Source: Erythrocercus mccallii
Taxonomy: Eukaryota > Chordata > Aves > Passeriformes > Dicruridae
NCBI GenBank assembly: GCA_013397435.1
Contig: VZRG01000294.1
Span: 1 to 64,000 of the forward strand
Direction: 5' to 3'
Length of the DNA stretch: 64,000 bases
Part shown: positions 13,201-25,100 of the stretch, in pieces
How positions within the stretch are numbered: position 1 is the first letter of the stretch
Layout of the letters: each line of letters opens with the position of its first letter
The notes under the pieces: generated by a model
The model's input: the letters and a program-made list of their open reading frames with translations, nothing else
What the model was told of the DNA's origin: nothing
The model's database searches: none
Made by a program: the position numbers and the translations under genes

Positions 13201-14975
13201 TCAGTTTATATAGCTGAATTGTAAAAAGCTTTCTCTTAATTTGATGCCAAAGATGAATGAAAAGAATGGGAAAAGTGAATTAAACATTAGGCCTTTGCCA
13301 GATTTCATATTCTGCTTTTTAATACAAAATTTTCTCCCAGATAATATGCATTTGACTGGATCAAACTAGAGAAATTAAAAAGCTTAATGGTAAACTACTA
13401 AAAACCTGAGGTAAATATGGTTAGGAATTATTTGTAAAATTCCACCTTTTCATTTTGTTTCAAGACATCTTGCAGAACCTTATGCCATACCTTCATTCCC
13501 ACTTCTGTGTCATTTCTAGCTTGCAATTTATTCTTCATCAGTCATTTTATTGCTTTATTAAAGTTTTCTACAGAAAGTAGAAAACTATTTTCAACATTAA
13601 ATAAATGACTGAAAAGTTATCAGCAATGAGAAAGAAAATAGAGATCTCTCCCTTTTGGTGGCAGTAAAACATTGTGTCTGTGCAAGCTGGTGGTGCAGAA
13701 TTTTCAAGGTATCAAGTTAAAAGTTAAACGAGGAGAAGAATAAGAGAGAAAAACCTAGTAAAAGAGGAATACTGATAATTCAGCAGATTTGCACTGTGTC
13801 ATCTGTATCACTAATATGGATTTCAGGTGCAAGAGCCTTAAGATTAAGTGCTGCTCTCAAAGATTTCAGAGCTGCAACTACAGAGCATTTAAGAGCCAGT
13901 CCTTCCTGTTCAAAGAAAAATAAGAGCAGCTTCAGCTCTGGAGTGTAATTCTCAGTATTATTACAGTCCATCTGAAGAAAAATTGGGAAACACAAGGGCT
14001 GCCACAATGTGGTCTTAGATACAACTACTCCAATTCTTTACTAACCTTAAAGGCCTCTTATACTGTGCTACTGCAGAGTATGTTCCACCTTTCCTGTCCT
14101 CCTACTGGCACTACAACTACAGCTCCAAACACAGCAGTAAACCTGAAAGTTGCAGCAGTTGGCCATCACTGTGAAAGGCATGCCAGTATAACTTCTAATA
14201 TCAAGAAAAAAATTACCAGTATTTCTGATAGAAGTAATTTTTAACTGGCTAATAGGGACTGTCACTGCAGCAGTAACACAGAAGAAATCTGACTGTAGTT
14301 TTCACTGTTATTGTTGCTGAAAGACAAAGCCTTTTGTACACTCCTCAAAGTCATAATGAACCCCAGCAGTGAGAAGACCAAAAGTTGAAAGCATAAGACC
14401 TGGAAGCATATTAACTATGGCAGCATACCAATCCTGAGGAAAAACACACTACTGAAAAAAACAGTGTTCACAATTTCTTCCTAGATTTGTGTTTGGCACT
14501 TGCTTTAAATAACTGCCAGCTGTTCAGGAAGTTAAACGGCCAAACGTATCAGAGGAACTGTTCTAAAGGGAAAATTACTCCAGCAGATACTATGTGTTTC
14601 TAAAGAGAAGGCATACTGATTAAGTAACTGCACAGTCTCAGACTTTCTGCTTCTTTTTGGATTCTGAAGAACAACAAGTAAAAAGCATCCACAGCCTCAG
14701 GATGCTCTAGCTGATGCAGTCATACAAAAGATGTGGAGTACAGCAAGCAGATAAGCAAGCCTGTGCAGGGAGAGGAAGGAGGACTACAAAACATTTTAGC
14801 ATGCGCACTTGGCCATCTTCAGGGAACCCGCCTACCATGAATTATTTATAATGTAGCATATCTATAGAGAATAAGGGCATTCACAGAAAATAAAGGCATC
14901 TGGATTCCTGGAACATGGGCAGAAACCTAGAAAAGTATTTTCTACAGGAGTGCAATAAATGTATATTTAAGAATT
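7276..14975. other. NDUFAF2 intron 1, long AT-rich stretch
   Basis: No exon of NDUFAF2 could be placed here: I looked on the minus strand for the family's conserved GD-P-EWEAW-type region and did not see it. A 20-bp unit (CATAGAATAAATGAACAGAA) is tandemly duplicated at 12851-12890. Short frames such as minus 10892-11149 and minus 13780-14007 have no recognisable product. Confidence 0.5.
12851..12890. repeat. 20-bp tandem duplication
   Basis: Two adjacent copies of CATAGAATAAATGAACAGAA that differ at one base (G to C). Confidence 0.9.
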
Positions 14976-15440
14976 AATTTCACAGAATGACATAACCAGT
15001 TAGGTTGGAAAAAACCTCTGAGATCATCAAGTGCAACCAACTTTTGACGAAACACCACCATGTCAACTAAACCACGTCACTAAGTGCCATGTCCAGTTGT
15101 TTTGTGAACACGTTCAGGGATGGTGATTCCCCCAGTTCCCTGGGCAGGCCGTTCCAATGTTTAACAGCTCTTTTCATGAGGAAATTCTTCCTCATGTCCA
15201 ACCTGAACCTCCCCTGGTGCAACTTGAGGCCATTTCCTCTGGTTGTGCCACTGGTTGCCAGAGACAGGAGGCAGACCCCTGGCTACACCCTTCTATCAGG
15301 CAGGGGAAGAGAGTGACAAGGTCACCCCCTGAGCCTCCTTTTCTCCGGGACAAACACTCCCAGCTCCTTCAGCTGTTCCTCACAGGACTGGTGCTCCAGA
15401 CCCTTCCCCAGCTCTGCTGCCCCTCTCTGGACTCCAGCTT
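14976..15440 (-). mobile_element. CR1 LINE, 3' fragment (reverse)
   Basis: Read on the minus strand this is a CR1 3' end: the body segment shared with the copy at 6.8-7.2 kb, then TTGGTTGCACTTGATGATC and a tail with CATTCTGTGA. It is 5'-truncated at about 15440. It ends roughly 300 bp from the NDUFAF2 exon 1 donor and is in the same orientation as NDUFAF2. Confidence 0.92.
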
Positions 15441-15740
15441 TTAAAAGCTTATGCAGAAGCGCTCCGAAGAAGAGCAGATAATTGCTGCCTACCTACCTAG
15501 CAGCTGCGCTCTGAAACCCTCGGGTGAGTGGCTTTACGGTTTTTCTGGCATTAGAGCACCAGAAACCCGCACGTGTTTCCCGATGCGCGGCACTTTCCTT
15601 CCCGTTACTGCTCAGACACTGTAATTTTTTATCAGCCGCCGTCCAGCCGCGCCGCCGGCTGCGGCCAGCGGGTGAGGGCCAGGCAGGGCAGGGCTCCCCC
15701 CGCGCCCGCCCGCAGCCGCCGGCGCGGCCCCGGAGCGTAC

Positions 15741-15867
15741 CTGCGCGGCTCTCATGCTTGGGCACCCGGTAGTACTTGTTGCCAAACTGGTCCGTGCCCA
15801 CCAGCTCCTTGGCAGGCCCCATGAGCCGCAGCCGCAGAGCGCGGAGAGCCTGCCAGGCGCGGCTCAT
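15741..15867 (-). CDS. NDUFAF2: NDUFAF2 coding exon 1 (complex I assembly factor 2)
   Basis: NDUFAF2 (B17.2L, mimitin) is a mitochondrial matrix protein and a paralogue of subunit NDUFA12. It binds a late intermediate and helps finish respiratory complex I. This exon encodes 42 codons plus one base. The diagnostic segment is LVGTDQFGNKYYRVP, which matches the family core VGTDQFGNKYY. The ATG at 15867 is chosen because MSRAWQALRALRLRL aligns in length with the human N-terminus; an upstream in-frame ATG at 16017 would add 50 GC-derived residues the family lacks. The splice donor is GTACGC on the minus strand (GT at 15740-15739). Remaining exons were not found to the left, which fits the very long intron 1 known in mammals. 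The exon is head-to-head with ERCC8, 220 bp between start codons. Confidence 0.93.
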
Positions 15868-16087
15868 GCCGGGATCCCGACGGCAAAGCCGCGGCGGCGC
15901 CGCCCACGGACACCGGGAGCGCGCGCCGCGTCCCGGCCCCGCCGCCTCGCGCCTGCCCGGGCGCAGCACCGCCCTGCCCGGCCCGATCCCGCCTATGGGC
16001 GCCGGGCGCGCCAGCAACGCCGCTGCCCATTGGCGCCACCCGCCTCAAGATGGTGGCGCGGCGCGGAGCGGGCCGGCCGCTCCCGCC
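15868..16087. promoter_or_regulatory. Bidirectional NDUFAF2-ERCC8 promoter
   Basis: The 220 bp between the two start codons must hold both 5' UTRs and the core promoters. It is CpG-dense and has no TATA box. CCATTGG at 16027-16033 is a CCAAT box in reverse (NF-Y type). CAAGATGGTGGCG at 16046-16058 resembles the YY1 element found at many TATA-less vertebrate start sites and points toward ERCC8. Transcription start sites cannot be fixed from sequence alone. Confidence 0.8.
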
Positions 16088-16164
16088 ATGTTGGGGCTCA
16101 TGGCTGCTCGCCAGGCCGGGCTGGACGACCCCGCGCGGCTGCGCCGGGCCGAGCGCACCCGGAG
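16088..16164 (+). CDS. ERCC8: ERCC8 exon 1 (residues 1-25)
   Basis: It encodes MLGLMAARQAGLDDPARLRR and continues to TR, the N-terminal helix that contacts DDB1. The ATG at 16088 matches the human start (MLGFLSARQ). A second in-frame ATG at residue 5 is internal. The donor is AG|GTACCG. Confidence 0.95.
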
Positions 16165-19100
16165 GTACCGGGGCCAGGGCGGCTGATCCTGCGCGGGGAG
16201 GCCCCGGAGCGGCAGCCCCTGGCTCCGCCCTGCCGCGAAGCCTCGGTTGCCCGGCCCGCACTGGGGCGGCCCGGGGCGGGGTGAGGGGTGGCAGTGGCGC
16301 AGCCCCCTTGTGCGCGGGGGCCGGGGCGGCGGAGCTGCGCGCCCACCGCCTCGTCTCGGAGTGCCCCGCGGGGCTGTGGTGGCGTGGGTGGGTCAGCAGC
16401 CCTGGTGTTTGTGTACTCGGCTCTGGGCGGAGTGTGCGCAACGCAGCGAGCTGTACCTCGCTCCCTGCACCTCTGAGTTACTGCGGTTGCTGTCGGCGCG
16501 GCTCCTGCGGGGCTTCGGCCTGCGTGCGGCTGTGCTCCGCTTGTGAGGAAACAGGTGTTTGGAATGCTCGTGTGCCCTCAGCTGCTCTTCCTTCCTTTTC
16601 CCAAACCCGGCCTTTTGGCAGGTTGAAGAAGAGTTGGATGCGGAGGTTTTCTTAGCAATTTTTTGGGAAATGGTGGCAGCAGAGACGGATTGTTAATATT
16701 CCTCCCAAAGGTTACAATGTGATATTTGTTCAGTATCAGAGAATCTACTTTGCATATGTATTTCAAGATAAATCCAATAAAGCCTCCCTTAGTCCAGTTA
16801 CTCACACAACTTCTGGATCTATGTTGGTGATTTATGGCTTTATGACTGTATCATTGTAAAAGATAATTGAAATGAATTTTGATAGTTCAGGAAGCTGTTT
16901 TCTGGCTGCACGTTGACAACACACAACACATAACACAGTTATGTTCTTCTGTGCCCTCAGCACTCATGTAGCATTCAGTGTTAAGAACGGTAATACACTG
17001 GGCAGACTTAATCTTACTTGGACAATTGTCTGCTTAGTATTTCCTTTCCTAAACTCTTTGACTTTGACTTAGAAAAGAAAAAAAAAATCTGTAGTCTTAA
17101 GTGAGATTTATTTATAGCTACATTTTGAAGTCATATGTTTTAACACAGTTCCACAAGGGGATTTCTTGCTTATTAAAATTCCGTCTGGAGCTCAAAGATG
17201 TGCATGTTAGAATTCTTATTCCAGGTGAATTCTTGCATCATTATATTTCACATAGTTTAAGAGATCTTAAATGATTTGCTGCTTTTATAGCATGTCTACA
17301 GACAGATGTTGGGGGCCTGCCTGTAGCTGCCTAAGGTTCTCACATCAGGATTTTTTGCCACTTGAGCTGAAGCTGAGTAGAGGCACTCTGCATCACAACT
17401 TTTCAGTTACCTACTTAGTTAGGTTTTTGTTGTGGTGTTGTGGTTTGTATAAATATGCCATAGGAAGCTCTGATCATGTTGCAAGGCTAAATGTTATCAG
17501 GTACTATGATTATTGAGGTAGAATATCTCTTTTTGGACTATGCAATATTAATGTATTTAAAAATACAAGGCTAAGAGTTGCAGGTCAGAAAAGATTGTCT
17601 TGGAATATTCACCATTGGGGGTAGCCTAGCTTTTGTTTAGTATTGCAGAAAAGGTAGCATACATCCCTTCATTAAAGGAAGTACTGTAAACCCGATAAAC
17701 TAAATTATTTTGTCCACTAGGTGTCCATAGTTCCAAGCAGGATGAAACCTGGAAGTATACTACATGATAAAGCTTCAAAGTAGCAAATATTTGTGGTGAT
17801 TACAACCTTCTTAATTACACTTTTTCTTAGTGTATTCAAATTACATTCCAGATTTTGTTTAATATGTTGACCCCAAATGCAGTTTTGCTTTTTCTTTGAG
17901 CCCATTTTACATATGTATTTCTCTCTTGCCTCCAAAACAACACAGTATTTTTTTTTCTGCCAACTTCACATGACTTATTTTGGTCTCTATATTGTATAGT
18001 TTTGCAAAAAAATGACAAGGATAAGTTAAATGTGTTGAAGAGGCATGAAACTAGGTTTCAGCTGTTCAGAGCTACATAATAGCATTTAATAATTCTGTTC
18101 TTGTTGTTCATCTCTCTTCCTTTTTTGCCAGTAGAGTTCTAAGTTTGGAATTAAATAAAGATAGAGATGTGGAAAGAATACATGGAAGCGGTATCAACAC
18201 CCTTGATATTGAACCTATTGAGGGAAGATAGTAAGTATATACTTTGGTTGGTAAAAATTTACCTAAGTAATTCACTGTGTACTATGGATTTGTTGTCTTG
18301 TTGAACACTATTGTATTGAGCATATTGAGGTGAGTGTTTTAACTTTTGTGTTTTATTAACACTTTCAGCATGTTATCTGGTGGATCAGATGGTGTTATTG
18401 TACTTTATGACCTTGAAAACTTGAGCAGGAAACCAAGTTACACGTGTAAAGCACGTTTTTCTGTTGGAAGGTAAGTACTCCAAAAGTCTTTTAAAAGTAC
18501 ATGATACAGCTCTTGTGTGGCTAGAATTAAAATTGCGAATTAATGTTTGTTCTTATTTCTAGGCTAAAAAGAGTGTAGAAAATATTGCCAGAAATCTTTG
18601 AAGGGTAGTAGCAGGAGCTAATTGTTTCTTCTTGATTTGTCTGCTCTAATAGTTACTATATATGCACAGTGACTGTATCATTTGAGCAAATCTATAGCAG
18701 TTTCAAAAGTTAAAACGAACGATATCAGTTGTACTCATATGGACACTAAAATTATACAGTCTTATGTTGCTGTAGACACTAGTACTTTAGTACTCTAACC
18801 TCATATTTTAACACTAGAAAAAGAAGACAGGGAATAAAAAACCCCTTCCTCTAACTCATAATTTCTCAGCTGTGAGTTTTCTTATTGTTTCATGTTGAAA
18901 TTTGGTGCCAGTAACTGAGAAAGAAGTTTCGGTACTGCTGTAGAAATATTCCCTGTATCCACCAAATATATATTTGAGTAAATATACTTTTAGGCAGGAT
19001 TATTATGCAATTATTTGCATAATCCTTTTCATCTGATTGGAAAAAAATCTAATACCTATTGGCAGTTGTTTGTTTTATTACCGCTCTCTCTCTTTCCAGC

Positions 19101-22100
19101 TTTACTGGTAGCCTCTAACTAAAAAGTTCATCAGGTGTTCAGCAGGTACAGAAGTGATTTATACAAAAGTTAAGAACATGTTCGAATGAAGACAGATGTG
19201 TTACTGAAAACATGGGATGTGTTTTTCTAAAGAACTTACCATGCTGTGTGTAATCTTTATAAAGAGTCAAAGCCTTTATTGATTTGTCAGGCTGTCTCTG
19301 CAGGCAATACTTATTTTTCCATTACAGACATTAAGTTTTCCAGAAGAAGCTGTTCTTTCCCTTATTTGGATAATAGGCTTGTGGAGTAGGTTAGAACTTC
19401 ACCTAAGACTCACAGTGAGATATTCTGCTTTGTAAAAGATCGGTAGTTGCATTTTCCTCTTATTTTTTCCCACTCTACAAATCATTTGAGGTCTCAAAGT
19501 CAGAGTCTTTATGAGTCAGGTGTACAAGAACAGAACAGATTTGTAACAATAAAAGACCTTAACAATATCTTGGATCATAAGAAAGAAAAAGGCAAATAGA
19601 GGCATAGCTAATAGGGCAAATGTTGATGGCTGAGCTTCTTGCACAAAATTTACAGTTTTTAAATTGTAGTTAAGACCATAAAATGACTATACATCCCCAA
19701 ATCTAAAAACTGAAATGAATTCTGAAACAGATGCAGCAAATTGAAGAAATTTATGCATGCTAAGAAGGCACAACATAAAAGCTGTCAAATCTGTGCTAAA
19801 ATTGGGCCATCATTAACTTTAGTTAGGTCAGTAGAAATGTTCCATCCTTGAAGAATCTGTTTAGGAGGATGGTCAGTTGGTTGTCTGTTTCTTGAAGAGG
19901 TGTTAATTTGCATAGATGCATCTTTTATTTCTTGCCACTCAAGGCATAAATTTTGTTAGTAGAATTGGATTTTGTGTGGCACTACTCTAAATGACAGACT
20001 TATGATTATTATTGCTTAAATAAACTTAGTAGGTTTCTTGCCTCAATTTTTTATTCATAGTATTAATGAAGATTCCTAGTATGTTTAAAATACTTACTGT
20101 AACTAGTTAGCTGCAGCTTATATATATCTTCAGATATTTGTAGTATTATTCAGAGTTCCTGACTTAATAAATGAACTTATAGTTCAGAGACACTTTCCCT
20201 CTGACTGTCTACCTCCTGTCTTTGAAGGAGGTAGTGATGACATGTTTTGAAAGTTTGCTGGTCTTCCAAGTTTGCAGGGCAGAATGCAGGTGTGGTATCA
20301 AAGTTGCTTAAAGAATAAGCTCCTGCTAGAGGCCCTTTAAAGCTGTTTCTCAATAGACCCTGAACTGGGCTTGCTGATGATCCAGCAGTATAGAACAACA
20401 AAAGAGAGAATTCTTGATAGTAGGCTGTGATTTTCATGTTTCTCATCTAGAATATAGGGCCACTATTGCAAATAAAAGAACAAAACCTTCCCTGTTTTCC
20501 TGAGAGTCAGCAGAGAGAGCTTTACCTAGTTTCATATGATTCATGCTGTCCTGTGACAAAAACTGCCAAAAACCGTACTAATTTATAGATAATATGCAGA
20601 TAATGCTTATCTTCAAGGTAGTCTCTACTACTCAAAACATGTCTAGGGAGGATGAATGACAGTGACCTATTATCCATAGAATAAATTCTGTATTTGTGTT
20701 TCATAGAAAAGGCTGGGGTATTTTGAGTAATGGATGAAAATACTTCATATGGAATGAACTGGGAATAATGTATATCCTGAGACATGAAACTAGGCTGAAT
20801 GGCATGTAGCAACTACTAAGCTTAGTCAGATCAAAGATGGTTCCTGCAGAGTTACACAAGAGTGCTAGTTCATCCCTTCATTCCTGTGGATTATAGGAGA
20901 ATTAATTGTTCTTGTGCAGAGTTGATTACAGTTCAGTGTTGTCCACTTATAGTTTCTGTACCCAAATAATTAGTTCCATGGGTTTAGATTTTTCTGCACA
21001 GTGCTTTATAAATGCCTCTCCAAGAGTAAGTTCACTCTGAGTGAAGCTTGATTTTCTGGCTCTGCAGGCACTAAAGACTTTTAGCTTGCCATGGTTTAAT
21101 TCCAGCCAGCAACCAAGTTCTGCACAGGTGCCTGCTCACGCCCCTACCAGTGGGATCAGGGAGAGAAGCAGAAGGGTAAAAGCTACAAAACTCCTGGGGT
21201 GAGATAGTTTAACAGGGAAAGCAAAAGCTGCAAATGCAAGCAGACCAAGGAATCAATTCGCTGCTTCCTCCATCTCCAAGAAAGCAGGGCCCCATCACAC
21301 CTAATAGTTACTCAGGAAGACAAATGCCGTCATTCCAAATATGTCTCCCCCTCTTTCCTTCTTGGCCCCTTCTTTATATACTGAGCTTGATGTCCCATGG
21401 TCTGGAATATCCCTTTGCTTAGTTGGGGTCACCTGTCCTGGCTGTGTCTCCTCCCAACCTCCCAGGCACTCCCAGTCCCAGCATGTCAATATGAAACACA
21501 GAAAAGACCTTGGCTCTCTGTAAGCCCTACTCATTAATAACAAAAGCATCTCTATGTTACCAACTCTGTTCTGCACAAATCAAAAATGTATGCCATGCCA
21601 GGCACTGTGAAGAAAATGGATTCTACTCCAGCCAAAACCTCCCTGAAGAATAGATGCATGAAATTTGTTGATTTTTAGCACTGTGCCAGAGTAACAGGCC
21701 ATTCTAGGATATGCCTCAGAGGTGGAGGAGCAGTGCAGAAGTCATTAAACTAAGCTCAAAAGTTGATGCATACCTCTTGCTTAGTGTTGTCAGTGCTGGC
21801 TTCAGGTCAACTCCTGTCTTTCTTGCCTTCTAGGCACCCAAGTGAGCAGAAAGGTTTATTAGCTCAGATGAAATCAGATCTATAGATGTCATGTGAAAAG
21901 GAAAGATTTCCTCAACCCCTAGTGTTAGATTAGTCTGTCAGTGCCCTGGGAAAGCTGAGACCTTTGTGTTCAACTAGCTCCTCAACACCCTATTACAGGG
22001 ACCCTTCACTGAATAGTGCTGCTGGATGAGAGGGTGGTTCAGCTGCCTTGTTCAAGGACACGCACCAACAGCACAAGAGACACCCCCTGGGGTTTCCCAC

Positions 22101-25100
22101 TGCCAGTGTGTGCCAGTGCCCATGAAGGATTACTCTAACTATGGAATAACATTCTTTATTAATAAGAGAAAATTGTGAGAGGTTAAGGTTCAGGGCTTGC
22201 CAGTGATTGTTTCTGACTGCAAAAACATGTTCAGACCAATATACAAACAAGATTTAATCCCTAATAAAGCACACATAGAGTAAGGTTCACAGTAACAGAC
22301 ATTCCTCTGGGGAGGAAGACAGATCACCTTGTTGGCTGATCCCAGAAGTTATGATGGAATCTTCCCTAACTTCACCATTGACTTACTTCTATATTATTCC
22401 ATTATGTTTATTTGGAGCTTGAGGTACTATACCTTTGTTACTAAATGGTGTAAAATTCTCTCCTTTTGCTCTTAAAAAAGATACAGTCAATAAAATGCAA
22501 AGCACATGCTCGATGAGGGGCAGTCTTACTCTGGAGTTGGGTGACTTGAGGTTAGCTCGGTTGGTTAGAGCATGGTGCTAATAATGCCAGGGTTGTGGGT
22601 TTGATTCCCGTATGGACCTTCACTTAAGGGTTGGACTTGATGATCCTTTGTATGCCTTCCAAGAGAGAATTTTCTGTGATTCTGAACTTTGGGATGGAGG
22701 TCTGTGTTAGTATTACAATTAGATGATAATGAACCAAGTTCATCCAAGGAGAGCAATTTTACCTTAATTGCAGGTTCAACAGTAAGACATCTTCTTCTGT
22801 CTCCCTTGGTGGACAGGTGCTGTGTGGTTTATCACATAGGAAGTACCCATCCCTGCATGAATTTCAACAGTGCCTGGCCATGGTGTCTTGGCTTCAGTCC
22901 CCATTTCATCTGCCTTAGCAGGTGCTTGAGGTTGCAGGCTGTTTTTAAGGAGAATAATTGTGGAATAGCTTTCAGTCATGCTCACCACATTCCATCCCCA
23001 AGAAGCAACTGTACTTCATCTTATAATTCCCATATCATTACAATAACTTTTGTTAGGATGTGAATATAACTTCTCAGTTTCCTCTAATTCTACCCCCAGC
23101 CATCTTTACACATAATCCACCCATGATAGTAACTCAAGCTTCACAATATCCAAATAGAATTTGAGAATGTTTCACACTTTTATACAGTGGAGATAATCTA
23201 ATAAGTTTGTGGTATGTGGTTATCTGATATTAGTGAGGGTAGCCAGTCGGCTAACAGTTAGGTAGTTATCCAAACCTTAACATACATTATCATTATTAGA
23301 ACAAAAAAGCAAAAGAGTTACCATCAACAAAATGACAACAGGGTGAAACGCTCAGTTGAGAATTCCAGTAGCTTTTAGTAACCATCTAAAAAGGGTGTCC
23401 CACCACTCTCTTCACCTACTTCATCATGTGATTTATTTCTTCCACATCATGATGGACAGTAAACAAAGTCTGTTGTCCATTTTTGGGGGGTTTGTTTTGA
23501 ACAAGCAGCTCAGGTCTTCATGCTGTAACAATTTCTTTACCAGCTTGAGGTTCATACCCATGGGAGTCAGGTGCAATCTTGAATCAGAGTATAATTAGAT
23601 TTTAATATTTTAATAGGATACAATAGGAGCTGAGTAACTAAAATTACATTTCATAGTGTTGACGAAGTTATAGCACAAATATGAGAGTGATTACTTGTGT
23701 CTACTGTAATGTTATCCACAAATACAAAATTACAAGAGGGTCTCATAAAAATGCATAATTTACCAATATACAGTTTCCAAGTTTTTGTTAGGATGAATCT
23801 CGAGAAAATACTTTGCTGGTGTCACAACAAATGCTTTGATAGTGTTACATTCACAAATGTATCCTTGTTGCTCTCTTGCAATGCACATGTTGGCATCAGT
23901 GGTCTCCCTATTTATTTCCATCTTTTCAGGCCCATACTCTGTGCTCCACAGGATGAGTATAGTTCTGCTGTGGTTTAATCCTAATGCAATGACTGGGTAT
24001 ATATGATATAGTGAAACATGTATTATTAACGCTGTGCTGCTGATGGGATCATAGGTAAAATTGACTAAGTACCAGCAGAACTGGAATTTCTTTGAAATTC
24101 AGTTGTATTATCCCAAATTACCTCTCAAATTTCAATGAGTAGTGGCTTTTCACCTTCCCTTGTGATTGTAGCAGTCATCAGTGCATCCATAGTTGAGCTT
24201 GGATAGAAGTAAGAGCTAAAGAAACGTTGGTTTGGACTGTACTAAGTGCATCTGTGATGGTCTTTTTCATTAACTCGCTCCCACTGAGGTAATATATCTA
24301 TTTGAAACCATTGATTAGTTCCCAAAGCCAAAAGGGAAAATCATAGAGGTGTTTCAGTTAAGTCACTATTTACTGTGACTAGTTTTGTTCCTTAATAAGT
24401 CAGAGTCTATGCCATTTAGAACTCCCCATCCTGTTCCCAGGATGCTAGTCACATCCTTCCTGGTTTGCCTGGAGGAAGTGAGGGTTTGTTTATGCAGCCA
24501 TGCTCTCCATCCTCCCTAAGAGGTTTTCAGGAGCAGTGAGTGAGCTGATTGGATTGTGGAAACATAATTCTACATCAACAGTTCAACTTATTTGAGAGAA
24601 CATGTTGGGTAAAGTAACATTTACTGTTGACCCATATTCTTGACTAAGGAGGAATCGATGCTATAGGTGTGAGGAGACAGTTTGATAGAACAGTGAGACT
24701 GAGTTGTTAAAAATGGCACTTCAGCAATTTTGAATTGAAGGCCCTGTTCAGAGACAAATCACAAGTGTTGGATGCAATATTTTAAAGGTATGCCTACACT
24801 TAGTTTAGAAGAACAAGTATATATGTTTTTTTCTCTTCAGCATAATTCACTTTGATGTAGCTTATAACACTGTGCAAGACTGTTGTCATGCATTTGGTTA
24901 TTTTAAATTCAGCATCCCATTGAGATGATGTCTCCTTTAATTCTCTTCAGAGATGAAAGGTGTTGATTTTCATTCTCCTTTGTGATGATCCACTCCTGCC
25001 TTTAAAAGGTACTGTTATGCAGTGCTGTTGTAGACAAATTTAGACCAGGCACAGGTACACCCAGAAATGCATACTCTTCTGTCCATGGCAGTACTGAAGA

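Larger units (their letters stand above)
15490..16550. promoter_or_regulatory. CpG island over the NDUFAF2/ERCC8 promoter
   Basis: Base composition changes abruptly from AT-rich flanks to dense CpG and GC-rich sequence, and returns to AT-rich after about 16600. GC boxes are visible at 16263-16269 and 16273-16280. The island covers both first exons. The long open frames inside it on both strands come from low stop-codon density, not from genes. Confidence 0.85.

Noticed and set aside
1..15740. Further NDUFAF2 exons on the minus strand
   Set aside because: I looked for the conserved middle of the protein and the long C-terminal exon and found neither; the known intron 1 is very long, so they probably lie outside the window.
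15752..16441. Long open frames on both strands of the CpG island (up to 229 residues)
   Set aside because: GC-rich sequence has few stop codons. These frames overlap the true first exons in other registers and show no family resemblance beyond the NDUFAF2 and ERCC8 exons themselves.
22545..22618. Functional tRNA-Ile gene
   Set aside because: Although A box, B box and anticodon loop are readable, the acceptor stem does not pair well and a CR1-type tail follows directly, so it is a SINE head.
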